From the NCBI RefSeq assembly GCF_007570935.1, contig NZ_VLLR01000001.1:1612001-1676000 (forward strand): 64,000 bases of DNA, in the 5' to 3' direction. The position numbers were made by a program, and so were the translations under genes. Shown piece after piece: positions 35,707 to 43,665 of this stretch; the first letter of the stretch is position 1, and each line of letters opens with the position of its first letter. The notes below the pieces were generated by a model that was not told the DNA's origin, did no database searches, and saw only the letters and a list, made by a program, of their open reading frames with translations. Source of the stretch: Lactobacillus sp. LL6 (GTDB lineage Bacteria > Bacillota > Bacilli > Lactobacillales > Lactobacillaceae).

Positions 35707-36557
35707 AGTCTTTTAATTTCATCCATAAATTCAAAGGCTGTATCTCTTTGATTCAGACTAGAAGCTATATTAATTAACTCACTAAGTTTAGAGAGATCCT
35801 TATTTTTATCCTTTTTATAATTTAATAATTCAATTAAAAACTGTCTCCGTAACTCTATATACAAAAAATCTCGTTTTATTGGTATGTCTTTGATTTTTAT
35901 AGCCAATTTTTCAGCATAAAGATAATTTTTTCTTACAATTAAAATATCTAATGCATTTAATAATGTATGAAATGCAATACTATAAGTTGCTACTCCATCT
36001 TGATTTATATCATCCAATACTTGAATATCAGACCAATTAGATATTAATAGGCTTGTTAATCCATAGATATTTTTATCAGATAGCAAAACAATGCTATTCC
36101 CTAAAATACTAATATATTTTTTAGTCCACAATTTAACATCTGATAACTTATTGATTAATTTCTCTTGGTACTTAGATGATAATAAATTTTTACCACTTAA
36201 ATCATAATAGTAATTACATGAGATTACTGCCAAATATAAATCATCAAGAGACCGTCTTTTTTGATAAAGTTTTATTCGTTTTGTAGTTAAGGTTTCAAGA
36301 CCTTCATTATCCTTAGTCATATACAGAGATTCTATTTTTTTAACTACTGAACTAGGTGTTGCAATTTTAGCCAATTTAAAAAATTCCTCAGGAGTTAAAT
36401 TAATTCGCTTAATTAATTTAACAAATTTTTCAAAAGTAATATCACTTTTTCCATTTTCCCATAACGATAACAACGGAACTGATACTATATTTTTAGCAGC
36501 ATTTTTTTGCAAAATATTTTGTTGAACACGCAATTTTTTATAAATTTCTCCATACAT
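35694..36557 (-). CDS. Rgg/MutR-family transcriptional regulator
   Basis: The 287-residue protein has an N-terminal XRE helix-turn-helix (IYKKLRVQQNILQKNAAKNIVSVPLLSLWENGKSDITFEKFVKLIKRI, about 5-52). A long helical region of TPR-like character follows (about 60-285). This is the Rgg build, in which the C-terminal domain binds a short imported peptide pheromone. The family has a SxWENGKS sequence at the end of the recognition helix. It is divergent from the SHP-like peptide and the microcin-like genes and probably controls them. Two more Rgg-like genes lie at 48706 and 57672. Confidence 0.85.
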   Translation of the reverse strand: MYGEIYKKLRVQQNILQKNAAKNIVSVPLLSLWENGKSDITFEKFVKLIKRINLTPEEFFKLAKIATPSSVVKKIESLYMTKDNEGLETLTTKRIKLYQKRRSLDDLYLAVISCNYYYDLSGKNLLSSKYQEKLINKLSDVKLWTKKYISILGNSIVLLSDKNIYGLTSLLISNWSDIQVLDDINQDGVATYSIAFHTLLNALDILIVRKNYLYAEKLAIKIKDIPIKRDFLYIELRRQFLIELLNYKKDKNKDLSKLSELINIASSLNQRDTAFEFMDEIKRLENK

Positions 36558-36733
36558 TTTCGTTCTTATCTCCTCTTGCTACTTTTTATACAGCCTATTT
36601 TTATAAGCTAGTTTCTCTTAATACCAATCATTTCAGCTATTATTTATAAAGTAAACTTTAGTATTTTAAATAAAATTAAAATTAAATTTTATTTATTTTA
36701 CACTATATGTATCAAGTAACGAAAGGAGAAAAA

Positions 36734-36820
36734 ATGAAAATCAGGAAATATTTCATTACACTATTAAGTTTATATGTCTTGCCAACTACTCTTATTCAAT
36801 TATTGGCAAAACTATCTTAG
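36734..36820 (+). CDS. Short hydrophobic peptide (SHP-like pheromone candidate)
   Basis: This 28-codon gene is too short for normal gene finders. It has GAAAGGAG 6 bases before the ATG. The peptide has a basic start (MKIRK) and a hydrophobic body with a Pro near the middle (TLLSLYVLPTTLIQLLAKLS). It is divergent from the rgg gene, the layout of SHP/Rgg pairs in streptococci, where a short C-terminal part is secreted and reimported. It lacks the acidic residue usually found near the cleavage site in streptococcal SHPs. An alternative is a leader peptide. Promoter not certain; a dyad ATAAAATT/AATTTTAT lies at 36670-36692. Confidence 0.6.
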   Translation: MKIRKYFITLLSLYVLPTTLIQLLAKLS

Positions 36821-36852
36821 TTTTTATATTAATTTGAAAGGAGATGATTTTT

Positions 36853-36888
36853 ATGACAACTCGTCAATGGCGCAACGGTGGTCGTTAA
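36853..36888 (+). CDS. Microcin-C-like precursor peptide candidate (11 codons)
   Basis: The reading frame encodes MTTRQWRNGGR. AAAGGAG ends about 9 bases before the ATG at 36853, a strong ribosome-binding site for so short a gene. It lies directly before a terminator-like hairpin and a MccB-like gene, the position of mccA in microcin C operons. Its C-terminus is NGGR, whereas MccB substrates end in Asn. An in-frame Asn is at residue 8. A second, out-of-frame peptide MAQRWSLIMYFN (ATG 36867, AAC-TAA at 36900-36905) does end in Asn but lacks a ribosome-binding site. The real precursor is unresolved. Confidence 0.65.
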   Translation: MTTRQWRNGGR

Positions 36889-36899
36889 TAATGTACTTT

Positions 36900-36934
36900 A
36901 ACTAACAAGTCTAACTTGTTAGTTTTATTTTATC
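36900..36934 (+). terminator. Hairpin between the precursor peptide and the MccB-like gene
   Basis: Perfect 10-bp arms AACTAACAAG (36900-36909) and CTTGTTAGTT (36915-36924) close a TCTAA loop and are followed by TTATTTTAT. It begins 11 bases after the peptide stop. In E. coli mcc operons a hairpin at this place gives more mccA than mccB transcript through a ribosome-controlled termination mechanism. Such a role here is inference. Confidence 0.85.
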
Positions 36935-36949
36935 TAAGGGAATAAAAAC

Positions 36950-37930
36950 ATGGAAATTAAATTAAAGAAAACATTACAACCAACTATTGAAAACGATGAA
37001 ATTGTTTTTGGATACGGTAATCCAACATTAGTTAGAAAAATTTCTAATACATCTATCAATCGTAATCTCATTAAATTTCTTAATGATGAAATTACACGTT
37101 CTGAAATTAATATAACAGACGCAGAACTGAAAGAAAAGATAAAGGAATTTACAAATTTGGGCATTTTAACCACAAATGATTATCAAACACAATATAGGTA
37201 TTCTAGAAATTATAATTTTTATGAATGGATTGATATTTCTAAAAATGTTAATCCAATAAAATACCAAAATATTTTATCACAAGTTCATGTAATGATTTTT
37301 GGATTAGGTGGTATAGGATCTAACGTTGCAGAACAACTTATACGCACAGGAATCAAACACTTCACATTATTAGACTTTGATAAAGTAGATTATTCTAATT
37401 TAACTCGACAAGGAGCTTATACTGAACAAGATATTAACATCTTTAAAACAGAGGCTTGCAAAAATTATCTTAGTTCAATTGATAGTAAAACTTCAATTAA
37501 AACTATTAATATTCAAATTAAATCTAAACAAGATATAGAAAAATTACTTAATTCTAATACTAAAGTAGACTTAATTATAAATTGCATGGACAGACCCAAG
37601 AATATAGATAGGTGGTTTGATAGTATCTCTAATCAGTTTAATATTCCTGTTATCTTTGGAAGTTATGCTTCCACGTGTGCTAATGTATTTGTAAAAATTC
37701 CTAAAATTACTATAAATTATAGTGATTTTGTAGGAGAAAATGGTATTGAAGCTGATACTTTAGTAAAGTGTGAATTTCCAACCGCTGTAATAGCTCCAGT
37801 AACATATATGGCCGCTGGTTTAGTTGCTTACAACGCCATTTTATTACTCACTAAATTACGTATCCCTAAAACAGCAATACAAATAGATTTCGATAGTTGG
37901 GACATTCTTAAATATGACGTATCAAAATAA
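36950..37930 (+). CDS. MccB-like ThiF/E1-family peptide adenylyltransferase
   Basis: The 326-residue enzyme has an N-terminal peptide-clamp-like region (about 1-85), then RYSRNYNFYEWIDI (about 84-97), which matches the RYSRN segment of E. coli MccB by memory. The Rossmann nucleotide-binding loop FGLGGIGSNVAE is at about 119-130, followed by DFDKVDYSNLTRQGAYTEQDI (about 143-163), the catalytic ThiF-type region with its Arg and Gln, a Lys in IFKTEACKN, and metal-binding Asp in NCMDRP. Paired CxxC zinc motifs are absent. Microcin C-type MccB activates the peptide C-terminal Asn with ATP and forms an N-P bond to AMP. Overlaps the MFS gene by 17 bases. Confidence 0.85.
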   Translation: MEIKLKKTLQPTIENDEIVFGYGNPTLVRKISNTSINRNLIKFLNDEITRSEINITDAELKEKIKEFTNLGILTTNDYQTQYRYSRNYNFYEWIDISKNVNPIKYQNILSQVHVMIFGLGGIGSNVAEQLIRTGIKHFTLLDFDKVDYSNLTRQGAYTEQDINIFKTEACKNYLSSIDSKTSIKTINIQIKSKQDIEKLLNSNTKVDLIINCMDRPKNIDRWFDSISNQFNIPVIFGSYASTCANVFVKIPKITINYSDFVGENGIEADTLVKCEFPTAVIAPVTYMAAGLVAYNAILLLTKLRIPKTAIQIDFDSWDILKYDVSK

Positions 37931-39158
37931 AATTGAAAATCAAAACTTCTGGAAACTAATTTTAGGTCAATCGCTTTTTACAATTGGTGATTCAATATTT
38001 GAAATTTTACTACTTTACACTTTAGTAAAAAATTATCATGCAAATTCTAGTATTCTAGGAATATTTGGAATAATTGCAATACTTCCCTCAATGCTATTAG
38101 CAATATTAGTACCTAAACTTGCAACTATTAAGAATCAAAAATTTTTACTAATATTTTTACAAGCTTCAGCAATTCTTATTCTCATAACAGAAGTATGCTT
38201 AATAATATTTAAATTTAATTTGATATATATTGGAATTTTACAATTTTTGCTTCAACTTATTGTTACAATATCTGGTTCTATTGAAATCGGCTATATACCT
38301 ATAATTTTATATGAAGATCAATCTGAAATAGACAAAACTGTCAACATTAGCTATGTTACTAGTTCTGTATTAACAATTTTAACAGGATTAATTAGTTCAG
38401 GTGTAATTATAACTATTGGAAGTTCATTACTACTAATACTCAGTATTCTTTTACCATTTATAGGTATATTTTTTTATTTAGGTATAAATTATCATACTCC
38501 TAAACAAGAAGAACCTAATATTATTAACGATACCACTGAAAAAACATACTTATCACTATTAAAAGGAAAGTTTTATACATATACTCATACTTTACCTGCA
38601 TTTTTAATAATCTTATCAGAAGCTATTCTTGGCGGTTTAACAGGACTATTATTGCAACTTTTACCAATAACTATGAAAGAACTTGGTTTAGCAGTCGCTT
38701 TATTTCCATTAGTATCTTCAATTCAAAAAACAGGTGATGTCTGCGGTGGATTGCTGGCTCCATTTATAAAATTAAATGCTCATAGTTTTTTTATAATTGA
38801 TTATATTATTACCGGAGGTAGTTTTATTGTTATAGGGATTCCTGGAATGCCTGATATCATTAGATTATTCTTTTTGCTAATTTCTTCATTGACTACTGGA
38901 CTTAGTGGTAATATTTTTGAAAAACTTATGTATCGGTCATTCTCATCACAGGACATGAGTTCTATGCACGCACTTGTTACTTCAACTTTTTCATTATTTT
39001 CATTAGTTAGTTATTTCAGCTCCTTTCTTAAAATCTCCACTCTTTATTTATGGATTGGAACTGGAATATTTTCACTAATTATAGGACTAGCTTTGATTAT
39101 TTATAGCCATCTTAATTCACCCACCATTACAAAATTAAATATTAAAGAAGCAGACTAA
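37914..39158 (+). CDS. MFS exporter of the microcin-C-like operon (MccC-like)
   Basis: The 414-residue protein has about 12 membrane spans, starting FWKLILGQSLFTIGDSIFEILLLYTLV. The sequence is very rich in Ile/Leu and uses AT-rich codons. It overlaps the MccB-like gene by 17 bases, so the two are translationally coupled, as are mccB and mccC. It most likely exports the modified peptide and gives some self-protection. The last four codons (IKEAD stop region) lie inside the right direct repeat. No mccE or mccF immunity gene is present. Confidence 0.8.
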   Translation: MTYQNKIENQNFWKLILGQSLFTIGDSIFEILLLYTLVKNYHANSSILGIFGIIAILPSMLLAILVPKLATIKNQKFLLIFLQASAILILITEVCLIIFKFNLIYIGILQFLLQLIVTISGSIEIGYIPIILYEDQSEIDKTVNISYVTSSVLTILTGLISSGVIITIGSSLLLILSILLPFIGIFFYLGINYHTPKQEEPNIINDTTEKTYLSLLKGKFYTYTHTLPAFLIILSEAILGGLTGLLLQLLPITMKELGLAVALFPLVSSIQKTGDVCGGLLAPFIKLNAHSFFIIDYIITGGSFIVIGIPGMPDIIRLFFLLISSLTTGLSGNIFEKLMYRSFSSQDMSSMHALVTSTFSLFSLVSYFSSFLKISTLYLWIGTGIFSLIIGLALIIYSHLNSPTITKLNIKEAD

Positions 39159-39187
39159 ATTGTCTGCTCTTTGTTATTTATTCTAGT
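39137..39187. repeat. Right direct repeat and terminator bounding the microcin-C-like island
   Basis: This copy of the repeat at 35658-35706 contains the end of the MFS exporter gene and the hairpin GCAGAC-TAAATT-GTCTGC. It also ends the convergent neopullulanase gene. Recombination between the copies would excise the whole 3.5 kb island and leave one terminator. Confidence 0.9.
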
Positions 39188-40910
39188 TTTCCTTGTTAGA
39201 AACTACAAAGCCTTTAGGAGTAAGGATGCCATTTTTATATCCTTGGCTAAGATTATCATCGACTGTTATCTTTATATCTTTATTAGTTGTATTAAAATAT
39301 GCAACAATTTCTTGATTACCGGTACGTTTAACCTCAATAAGTCCATCCTTTGTTACCGATAATAAAATACTGCCTTTACTCAAGGTTTCACTATTATCTA
39401 AACGATACTTAATAAGATTATGGACCTTCTTCCAAGTATCTTTATCTTTTTTGCTCCAATCCATTGGCTTACGGCAATCTGGATCATTTCCACCGTTCAT
39501 TCCCATTTCTGTTCCATAATAAATACATGGACTACCTGGCTGTAAAAACATAAAAGTTAACCCTTGAAGAGCTAATGCTTGATCATCTTTAGCAACTGTC
39601 AAAATTCTAGCAGTATCATGGCTATCAAGCATATTCATCATTACTTGATTAGTCATATCACGATACATCATCAATTGATCTGTTAAATGCTCTACTAAAT
39701 CTTCTGCGCTAGTCTTATTTTTAAAGAAATGATCCTCAATTTGTAAAGTGTAAGGATAATTCATGACTCCAGAAAATTCATCCCCATTAAGCCACGGACG
39801 TGCAGAATGCCAAATTTCACCAACAATATAGAAATTAGGTTTAATCTTTACAAGTTCATCATGGAATCTTCTCCAAAAATGATGATCTACTTCATTTGCT
39901 ACATCTAAACGCCAAGCATCAATGTCAAAATATTTAACCCAGTAAGTCGCAATTTCTAATAAATATTCTTGAACCTCCGGATTTGCAGTATTTAATTTTG
40001 GCATATGCTTTTCAAAAGCAAATGTATCATATGGAGCCTCACCTTCTCCTTTTGATGGATCTTTATAAGGTTCAACTGGGAAATAATTAATATGGAACCA
40101 GTCTTTAAAGCGTGACTTTTCTCCGTTTTGAACAACATCCCGCCATTGCATTGACTCGTCACCTAAATGATTGAAAACTGCATCCAGCATAATTTTCATT
40201 CCACGTTTATGAGCTTCATTTACTAATTTATTAAATAACTCTTTATCTCCAAAATCTGGATCAATATCAAAATAATCAATAGTATCATACTTATGATTAG
40301 ATGGTGCTTTAAAAATTGGACACATATATAATCCAGTTACGCCCAATTCTTGCAAATAATCTAAATGATCAATTATTCCTTGTAAATCTCCTCCATAAAA
40401 ATCATCTCGACCAGGATGGTCTTGTGGATTCCATGGTTTTACATTTTTAGGGTCATTACTTTTATCTCCATTAGCAAATCTCTCCGGAAAAATCTGATAC
40501 CATACAGTCTGCTTGACCCAATCGGGGGTTTTAGTCATATCAATTTCATGTAAATAAGGTCTCTTAAAATATGATCCATCTTCATTAAGATTTTCTTTTG
40601 AAAATTCGCTAATCCCACGATCTCCCAAAATAACTTTTGTACCATCTTTACCAACAATTTCAAAAGTATACTTCAAACGATGATATGGTGCTGTTAAAGT
40701 TGCAGCCCAATAGTCACTAACTTGACCCCTACCGATTTTTTTTAGTTCAATTTTTTTAACTGATTCAGTAGGCATATAGTTATCTGTATAATATGCAAAA
40801 ATCTCTGCCACATCATCCTTGCCTGTATGTACACGAACGCGGACATGTTTATTATCTAAAGCAAAACAATCTTCACTTTCAGTTCTATGTCTTAATGCTG
40901 CTAATTGCAT
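39183..40910 (-). CDS. Neopullulanase/maltogenic amylase-type GH13 enzyme
   Basis: The 575-residue protein has an N-terminal CBM34-like domain (about 1-120, with DDVAEIFAYYTDNYMP) followed by a GH13 barrel. GH13 regions are visible: DAVFNHLG (about 243-250), WRLDVANEV with the nucleophile Asp (about 330), IVGEIWH with the acid Glu (about 360) and LDSHDTA. The N-domain and size match GH13_20 cyclomaltodextrinase/neopullulanase. It cleaves maltodextrins to maltose and glucose in the cytoplasm (no signal peptide). It follows the alpha-glucosidase gene. Confidence 0.9.
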   Translation of the reverse strand: MQLAALRHRTESEDCFALDNKHVRVRVHTGKDDVAEIFAYYTDNYMPTESVKKIELKKIGRGQVSDYWAATLTAPYHRLKYTFEIVGKDGTKVILGDRGISEFSKENLNEDGSYFKRPYLHEIDMTKTPDWVKQTVWYQIFPERFANGDKSNDPKNVKPWNPQDHPGRDDFYGGDLQGIIDHLDYLQELGVTGLYMCPIFKAPSNHKYDTIDYFDIDPDFGDKELFNKLVNEAHKRGMKIMLDAVFNHLGDESMQWRDVVQNGEKSRFKDWFHINYFPVEPYKDPSKGEGEAPYDTFAFEKHMPKLNTANPEVQEYLLEIATYWVKYFDIDAWRLDVANEVDHHFWRRFHDELVKIKPNFYIVGEIWHSARPWLNGDEFSGVMNYPYTLQIEDHFFKNKTSAEDLVEHLTDQLMMYRDMTNQVMMNMLDSHDTARILTVAKDDQALALQGLTFMFLQPGSPCIYYGTEMGMNGGNDPDCRKPMDWSKKDKDTWKKVHNLIKYRLDNSETLSKGSILLSVTKDGLIEVKRTGNQEIVAYFNTTNKDIKITVDDNLSQGYKNGILTPKGFVVSNKEN

Positions 40911-40932
40911 AATTTTCTCCTTATTCCTTACT

Positions 40933-42600
40933 TTATTCCTTACTTTGTTTTTTTAGTACAACTCCTGCATAAGGCATCAGTGTTAAATTTCCATTATTTA
41001 AATTATATTGACCAGCCTTTAATAATTCGTTATTAAAAACAGTTGGTATTGTCACTTGTTCTTTTTCTGAGCTTAATGAAACAGCTACAATAGCTTCTTC
41101 ATCACCTAATTTACGCTGATAAATATAGCTTTTTTCATCAGTAGCTAACATATAATAATTTCCATCTTGAAAGAGTGGTTCTTTTTTTAGTGCAATCATT
41201 TTTTTATAAAAATTCAATACACTCTCTAAGTTATTCTCTTCTTCTACTACACATGCTTGATCACGTTTTTCGCCATCAAGCCATGGAGTTACGCTACTAA
41301 AGCCATGGTACTGTTCATTATTCCAAGGCATTGGACCACGAGCTGGCAATTTATGAGTCTGGCTTGCCATTTCAACAGCATCCTCATAACTTAAACCAGC
41401 ATCTTGAGCAGCCTGAACAAAGTCTTTTACAGTCTTATCATTAAACTGTTCAACTTTATCAAACTTTAAATTTTGTAATCCCAACTCTTCACCATAATAA
41501 ATAATTGGAATCCCTCGCTGCAAATACATCAACATTGCTAAACTTTCAGCTTCAACATTATTCTTAGCAACTCTAGTTCTTAAGCGCGCCATATCATGGT
41601 TACCCCAGTAGAGTACTGGTCTTGAAATTCCAGCCAAAGTTTGTTGCCAAACCGTTTGATTTTGTTTAAAAGCTGTCATATCTAGCTGTTTAGGTTGATA
41701 ATTTGCTGGAAAATCTTTATTAACATCATCATCTTTTTCAGTAAAATATCTGAAAGTAATTACACTATCCATCAAGTGATTTCGCTTAGTGGTATAATCT
41801 ACTGCTAAGTTTACATTTGCACTCGCTGCTTCACCCAGCAATAAACATTCTGGATAATCTTGCTTGATTCTTTCACAAAATGGTCTAAGCCATTCTTGTA
41901 CTTGTGGTAAATTAGCAAAAAATGGTTCTGCAACTACTGGTTTTGAACTATTATTTTTAGTTGGGTAACTTTGTCTTAAGTCTGCTTTTGCAATATGAAT
42001 AAATGCATCTAATCTTAAACCATCAATACCTTTTTTGAGCCAATATTCTGCAACTTCTAGCATGGCATGACGAACTTCAGGATTTTTCCAATTTAAATCT
42101 GGCATCCGCTTATCAAATAAGTGGAAATAAAATTGACCAGTATTTGCTGGATCGGCTTGCCATACACTTCCGCCAAAAAAGCTTCCCCAATTATTGGGAC
42201 GTTGATTATCATGTCCAGCAAAAATATAATAGTCACGATAAATACTGTTAGGATCCTTAATTGCATCTTGAAACCATGGATGCTGATCAGAAGTATGATT
42301 AAGCACAAAATCCATAATCACATGTATCCCAGCTTGATGAAGATCATGAATCAAATTTTCCATATCTTGCATAGTTCCCATATGTGAATCAATTGCAAAA
42401 TAATTTGAAACATCATATCCATTATCAACCTGCGGAGAAACAAAAACTGGATTTAGCCATACTGCGTTGATTCCTAATTTCTTTAAATATGGAATTCTTT
42501 TTCTGATTCCATTTAAGTCACCAATTCCATCATTATTAGAATCTTGAAATGATTTAGGATAAATTTGATAAATAATTGCGTGATCATACCAATGTTTCAT
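40933..42600 (-). CDS. Alpha-glucosidase (oligo-1,6-glucosidase type, GH13_31)
   Basis: The 555-residue protein begins MKHWYDHAIIYQIYPKSFQDSNNDGIGDLNGIRKRIPYLKKLG, typical of MalL/DexB/IMA enzymes. GH13 regions: MDFVLNHTSDQHPWF (about 98), GLRLDAFIHIAK with the nucleophile (about 195), LLGEAASAN with the acid Glu, and WGNHDMARLR. It hydrolyses alpha-1,4 or alpha-1,6 maltosaccharides to glucose in the cytoplasm. GGAGG lies 9 bases before the ATG at 42600. Its promoter carries an operator and a cre with the same geometry as at malK. Confidence 0.9.
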   Translation of the reverse strand: MKHWYDHAIIYQIYPKSFQDSNNDGIGDLNGIRKRIPYLKKLGINAVWLNPVFVSPQVDNGYDVSNYFAIDSHMGTMQDMENLIHDLHQAGIHVIMDFVLNHTSDQHPWFQDAIKDPNSIYRDYYIFAGHDNQRPNNWGSFFGGSVWQADPANTGQFYFHLFDKRMPDLNWKNPEVRHAMLEVAEYWLKKGIDGLRLDAFIHIAKADLRQSYPTKNNSSKPVVAEPFFANLPQVQEWLRPFCERIKQDYPECLLLGEAASANVNLAVDYTTKRNHLMDSVITFRYFTEKDDDVNKDFPANYQPKQLDMTAFKQNQTVWQQTLAGISRPVLYWGNHDMARLRTRVAKNNVEAESLAMLMYLQRGIPIIYYGEELGLQNLKFDKVEQFNDKTVKDFVQAAQDAGLSYEDAVEMASQTHKLPARGPMPWNNEQYHGFSSVTPWLDGEKRDQACVVEEENNLESVLNFYKKMIALKKEPLFQDGNYYMLATDEKSYIYQRKLGDEEAIVAVSLSSEKEQVTIPTVFNNELLKAGQYNLNNGNLTLMPYAGVVLKKQSKE

Positions 42601-42634
42601 AATTTTTTCCTCCAAATTCAGTCTACCTGAATAT

Positions 42635-42675
42635 AGAAATCGTTTACAAGATTTTTATATATGTTACCGCTATCA
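42635..42675 (-). promoter_or_regulatory. malL promoter: operator, 12 bases, TTGTAA -35, overlapping cre
   Basis: On the minus strand: operator TGATAGCGGTAACA (42662-42675), 12 bases, TTGTAA, then the cre-like TGTAAACGATTTCT (42635-42648), which overlaps the -35. A weak -10, TAGACT, follows 18 bases after TTGTAA. The operator-to--35 spacing of 12 bases is the same as at malK, which supports shared control. The operator abuts the terminator of malR. Confidence 0.7.
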
Positions 42676-42703
42676 AAAAAGATAATACTTATTAAGTATT
42701 GTC
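42676..42703 (-). terminator. Terminator of the malR gene
   Basis: On the minus strand GACAATACTTA / TAAGTATTATC arms are followed by a TTTTTT run that runs into the operator of the malL promoter. Confidence 0.75.
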
Positions 42704-42704
42704 T

Positions 42705-43655
42705 CTATCTTGTAGATCCTCTTCTAACTAACGTAGGGTCTATTAAAATTTCTCCTTGAGGCGAGCCAGATTGGTCAATTTTTTGAAGAAGCATTTGAGC
42801 AAGCAATTCGCCCATTTCAAAAATAGACTGACGAATTGTAGTTAATTTAGGATTAGATACTTGATCTAAAAACACTCCATCATATCCAATTACTCCAAAA
42901 TCTTCCGGAACTCGGCCATCCATATCTTGTAGCTGACGCACTACTCCAGTTGCAATTCTGTCTGAAGCACATATAAAGCAGGTATCTTTTTTAAATTCAG
43001 AAAAATGCTCTTTAATTAAACTCTGCGCTGAATGGCTATGGTTTGAAATTCGATAAATTTGCGGTATTAGTTTATTCTTTTGCAAAGTGTTAATATATCC
43101 AGCTTCCCGTGAATATTCAAAAGCTTCTTTAACATCAATTCCAATAAAAATAATATGTTTATATAATCTCGAAAGTGCATATTCAGTAGCCATTCGAGTT
43201 CCAGTTTGATTATCATTATCAACAAAATCAAAACCACGATGATTTTCACCAAATAATACAAAAGGCTTTTTTAAATGATCAAACAATTCATAATTCTTAG
43301 TTCGTGCCCCAGTAATTAAATAGCCATCTGCACGTCCTAATTCAATCTCATCACAATTCGTAATCAATTGAAAAGCATAATGTTTTTTTGTAAGTCCTTT
43401 GGCAAAACCAAATAATAAATTCATGTAATAAGGTTCAGTAGTATCTATATCTTCTAATGTAACAAACTTTACTACATTACTGCGATGATTGACTAAAGCT
43501 TGCGCTACAGTATTAGGGTGATAATCAAGTTTAGTCATTGCAGCCTCTACTAACACTTTTAACTCTTCTGTAACTTGTTCAGGATGATTAATGACTCTTG
43601 AAACTGTCATTTTAGAAACATTAGCCTCTTTGGCAACATCAGATAAAGTTACCAT
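42705..43655 (-). CDS. malR: LacI/GalR-family regulator (MalR-like)
   Basis: The 316-residue protein has an N-terminal LacI helix-turn-helix and hinge (VTLSDVAKEANVSKMTVSRVINHPEQVTEELKVLVEAAM, about 2-40). A periplasmic-binding-protein-like sugar domain follows, with DGYLITGARTK, CFICASDRIATGVVRQL (about 230-246) and IGYDGVFLDQVSNPKLTTIRQ. It is in the maltose locus between alpha-glucosidase and a phosphatase gene. Putative sites TGAWAnCGnTAACA occur at malK, malL and in front of its own unit. MalR of Lactococcus lactis, a LacI-family member, activates maltose genes, and the upstream operator positions fit that here. Confidence 0.85.
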   Translation of the reverse strand: MVTLSDVAKEANVSKMTVSRVINHPEQVTEELKVLVEAAMTKLDYHPNTVAQALVNHRSNVVKFVTLEDIDTTEPYYMNLLFGFAKGLTKKHYAFQLITNCDEIELGRADGYLITGARTKNYELFDHLKKPFVLFGENHRGFDFVDNDNQTGTRMATEYALSRLYKHIIFIGIDVKEAFEYSREAGYINTLQKNKLIPQIYRISNHSHSAQSLIKEHFSEFKKDTCFICASDRIATGVVRQLQDMDGRVPEDFGVIGYDGVFLDQVSNPKLTTIRQSIFEMGELLAQMLLQKIDQSGSPQGEILIDPTLVRRGSTR

Positions 43656-43665
43656 ATTTTACCTC

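Noticed and set aside
36844-36888. A longer start (MIFMTTRQWRNGGR) for the candidate precursor peptide
   Set aside because: Its ATG abuts the AAAGGAG ribosome-binding site with no spacing; the ATG at 36853 has a normal 9-base distance.
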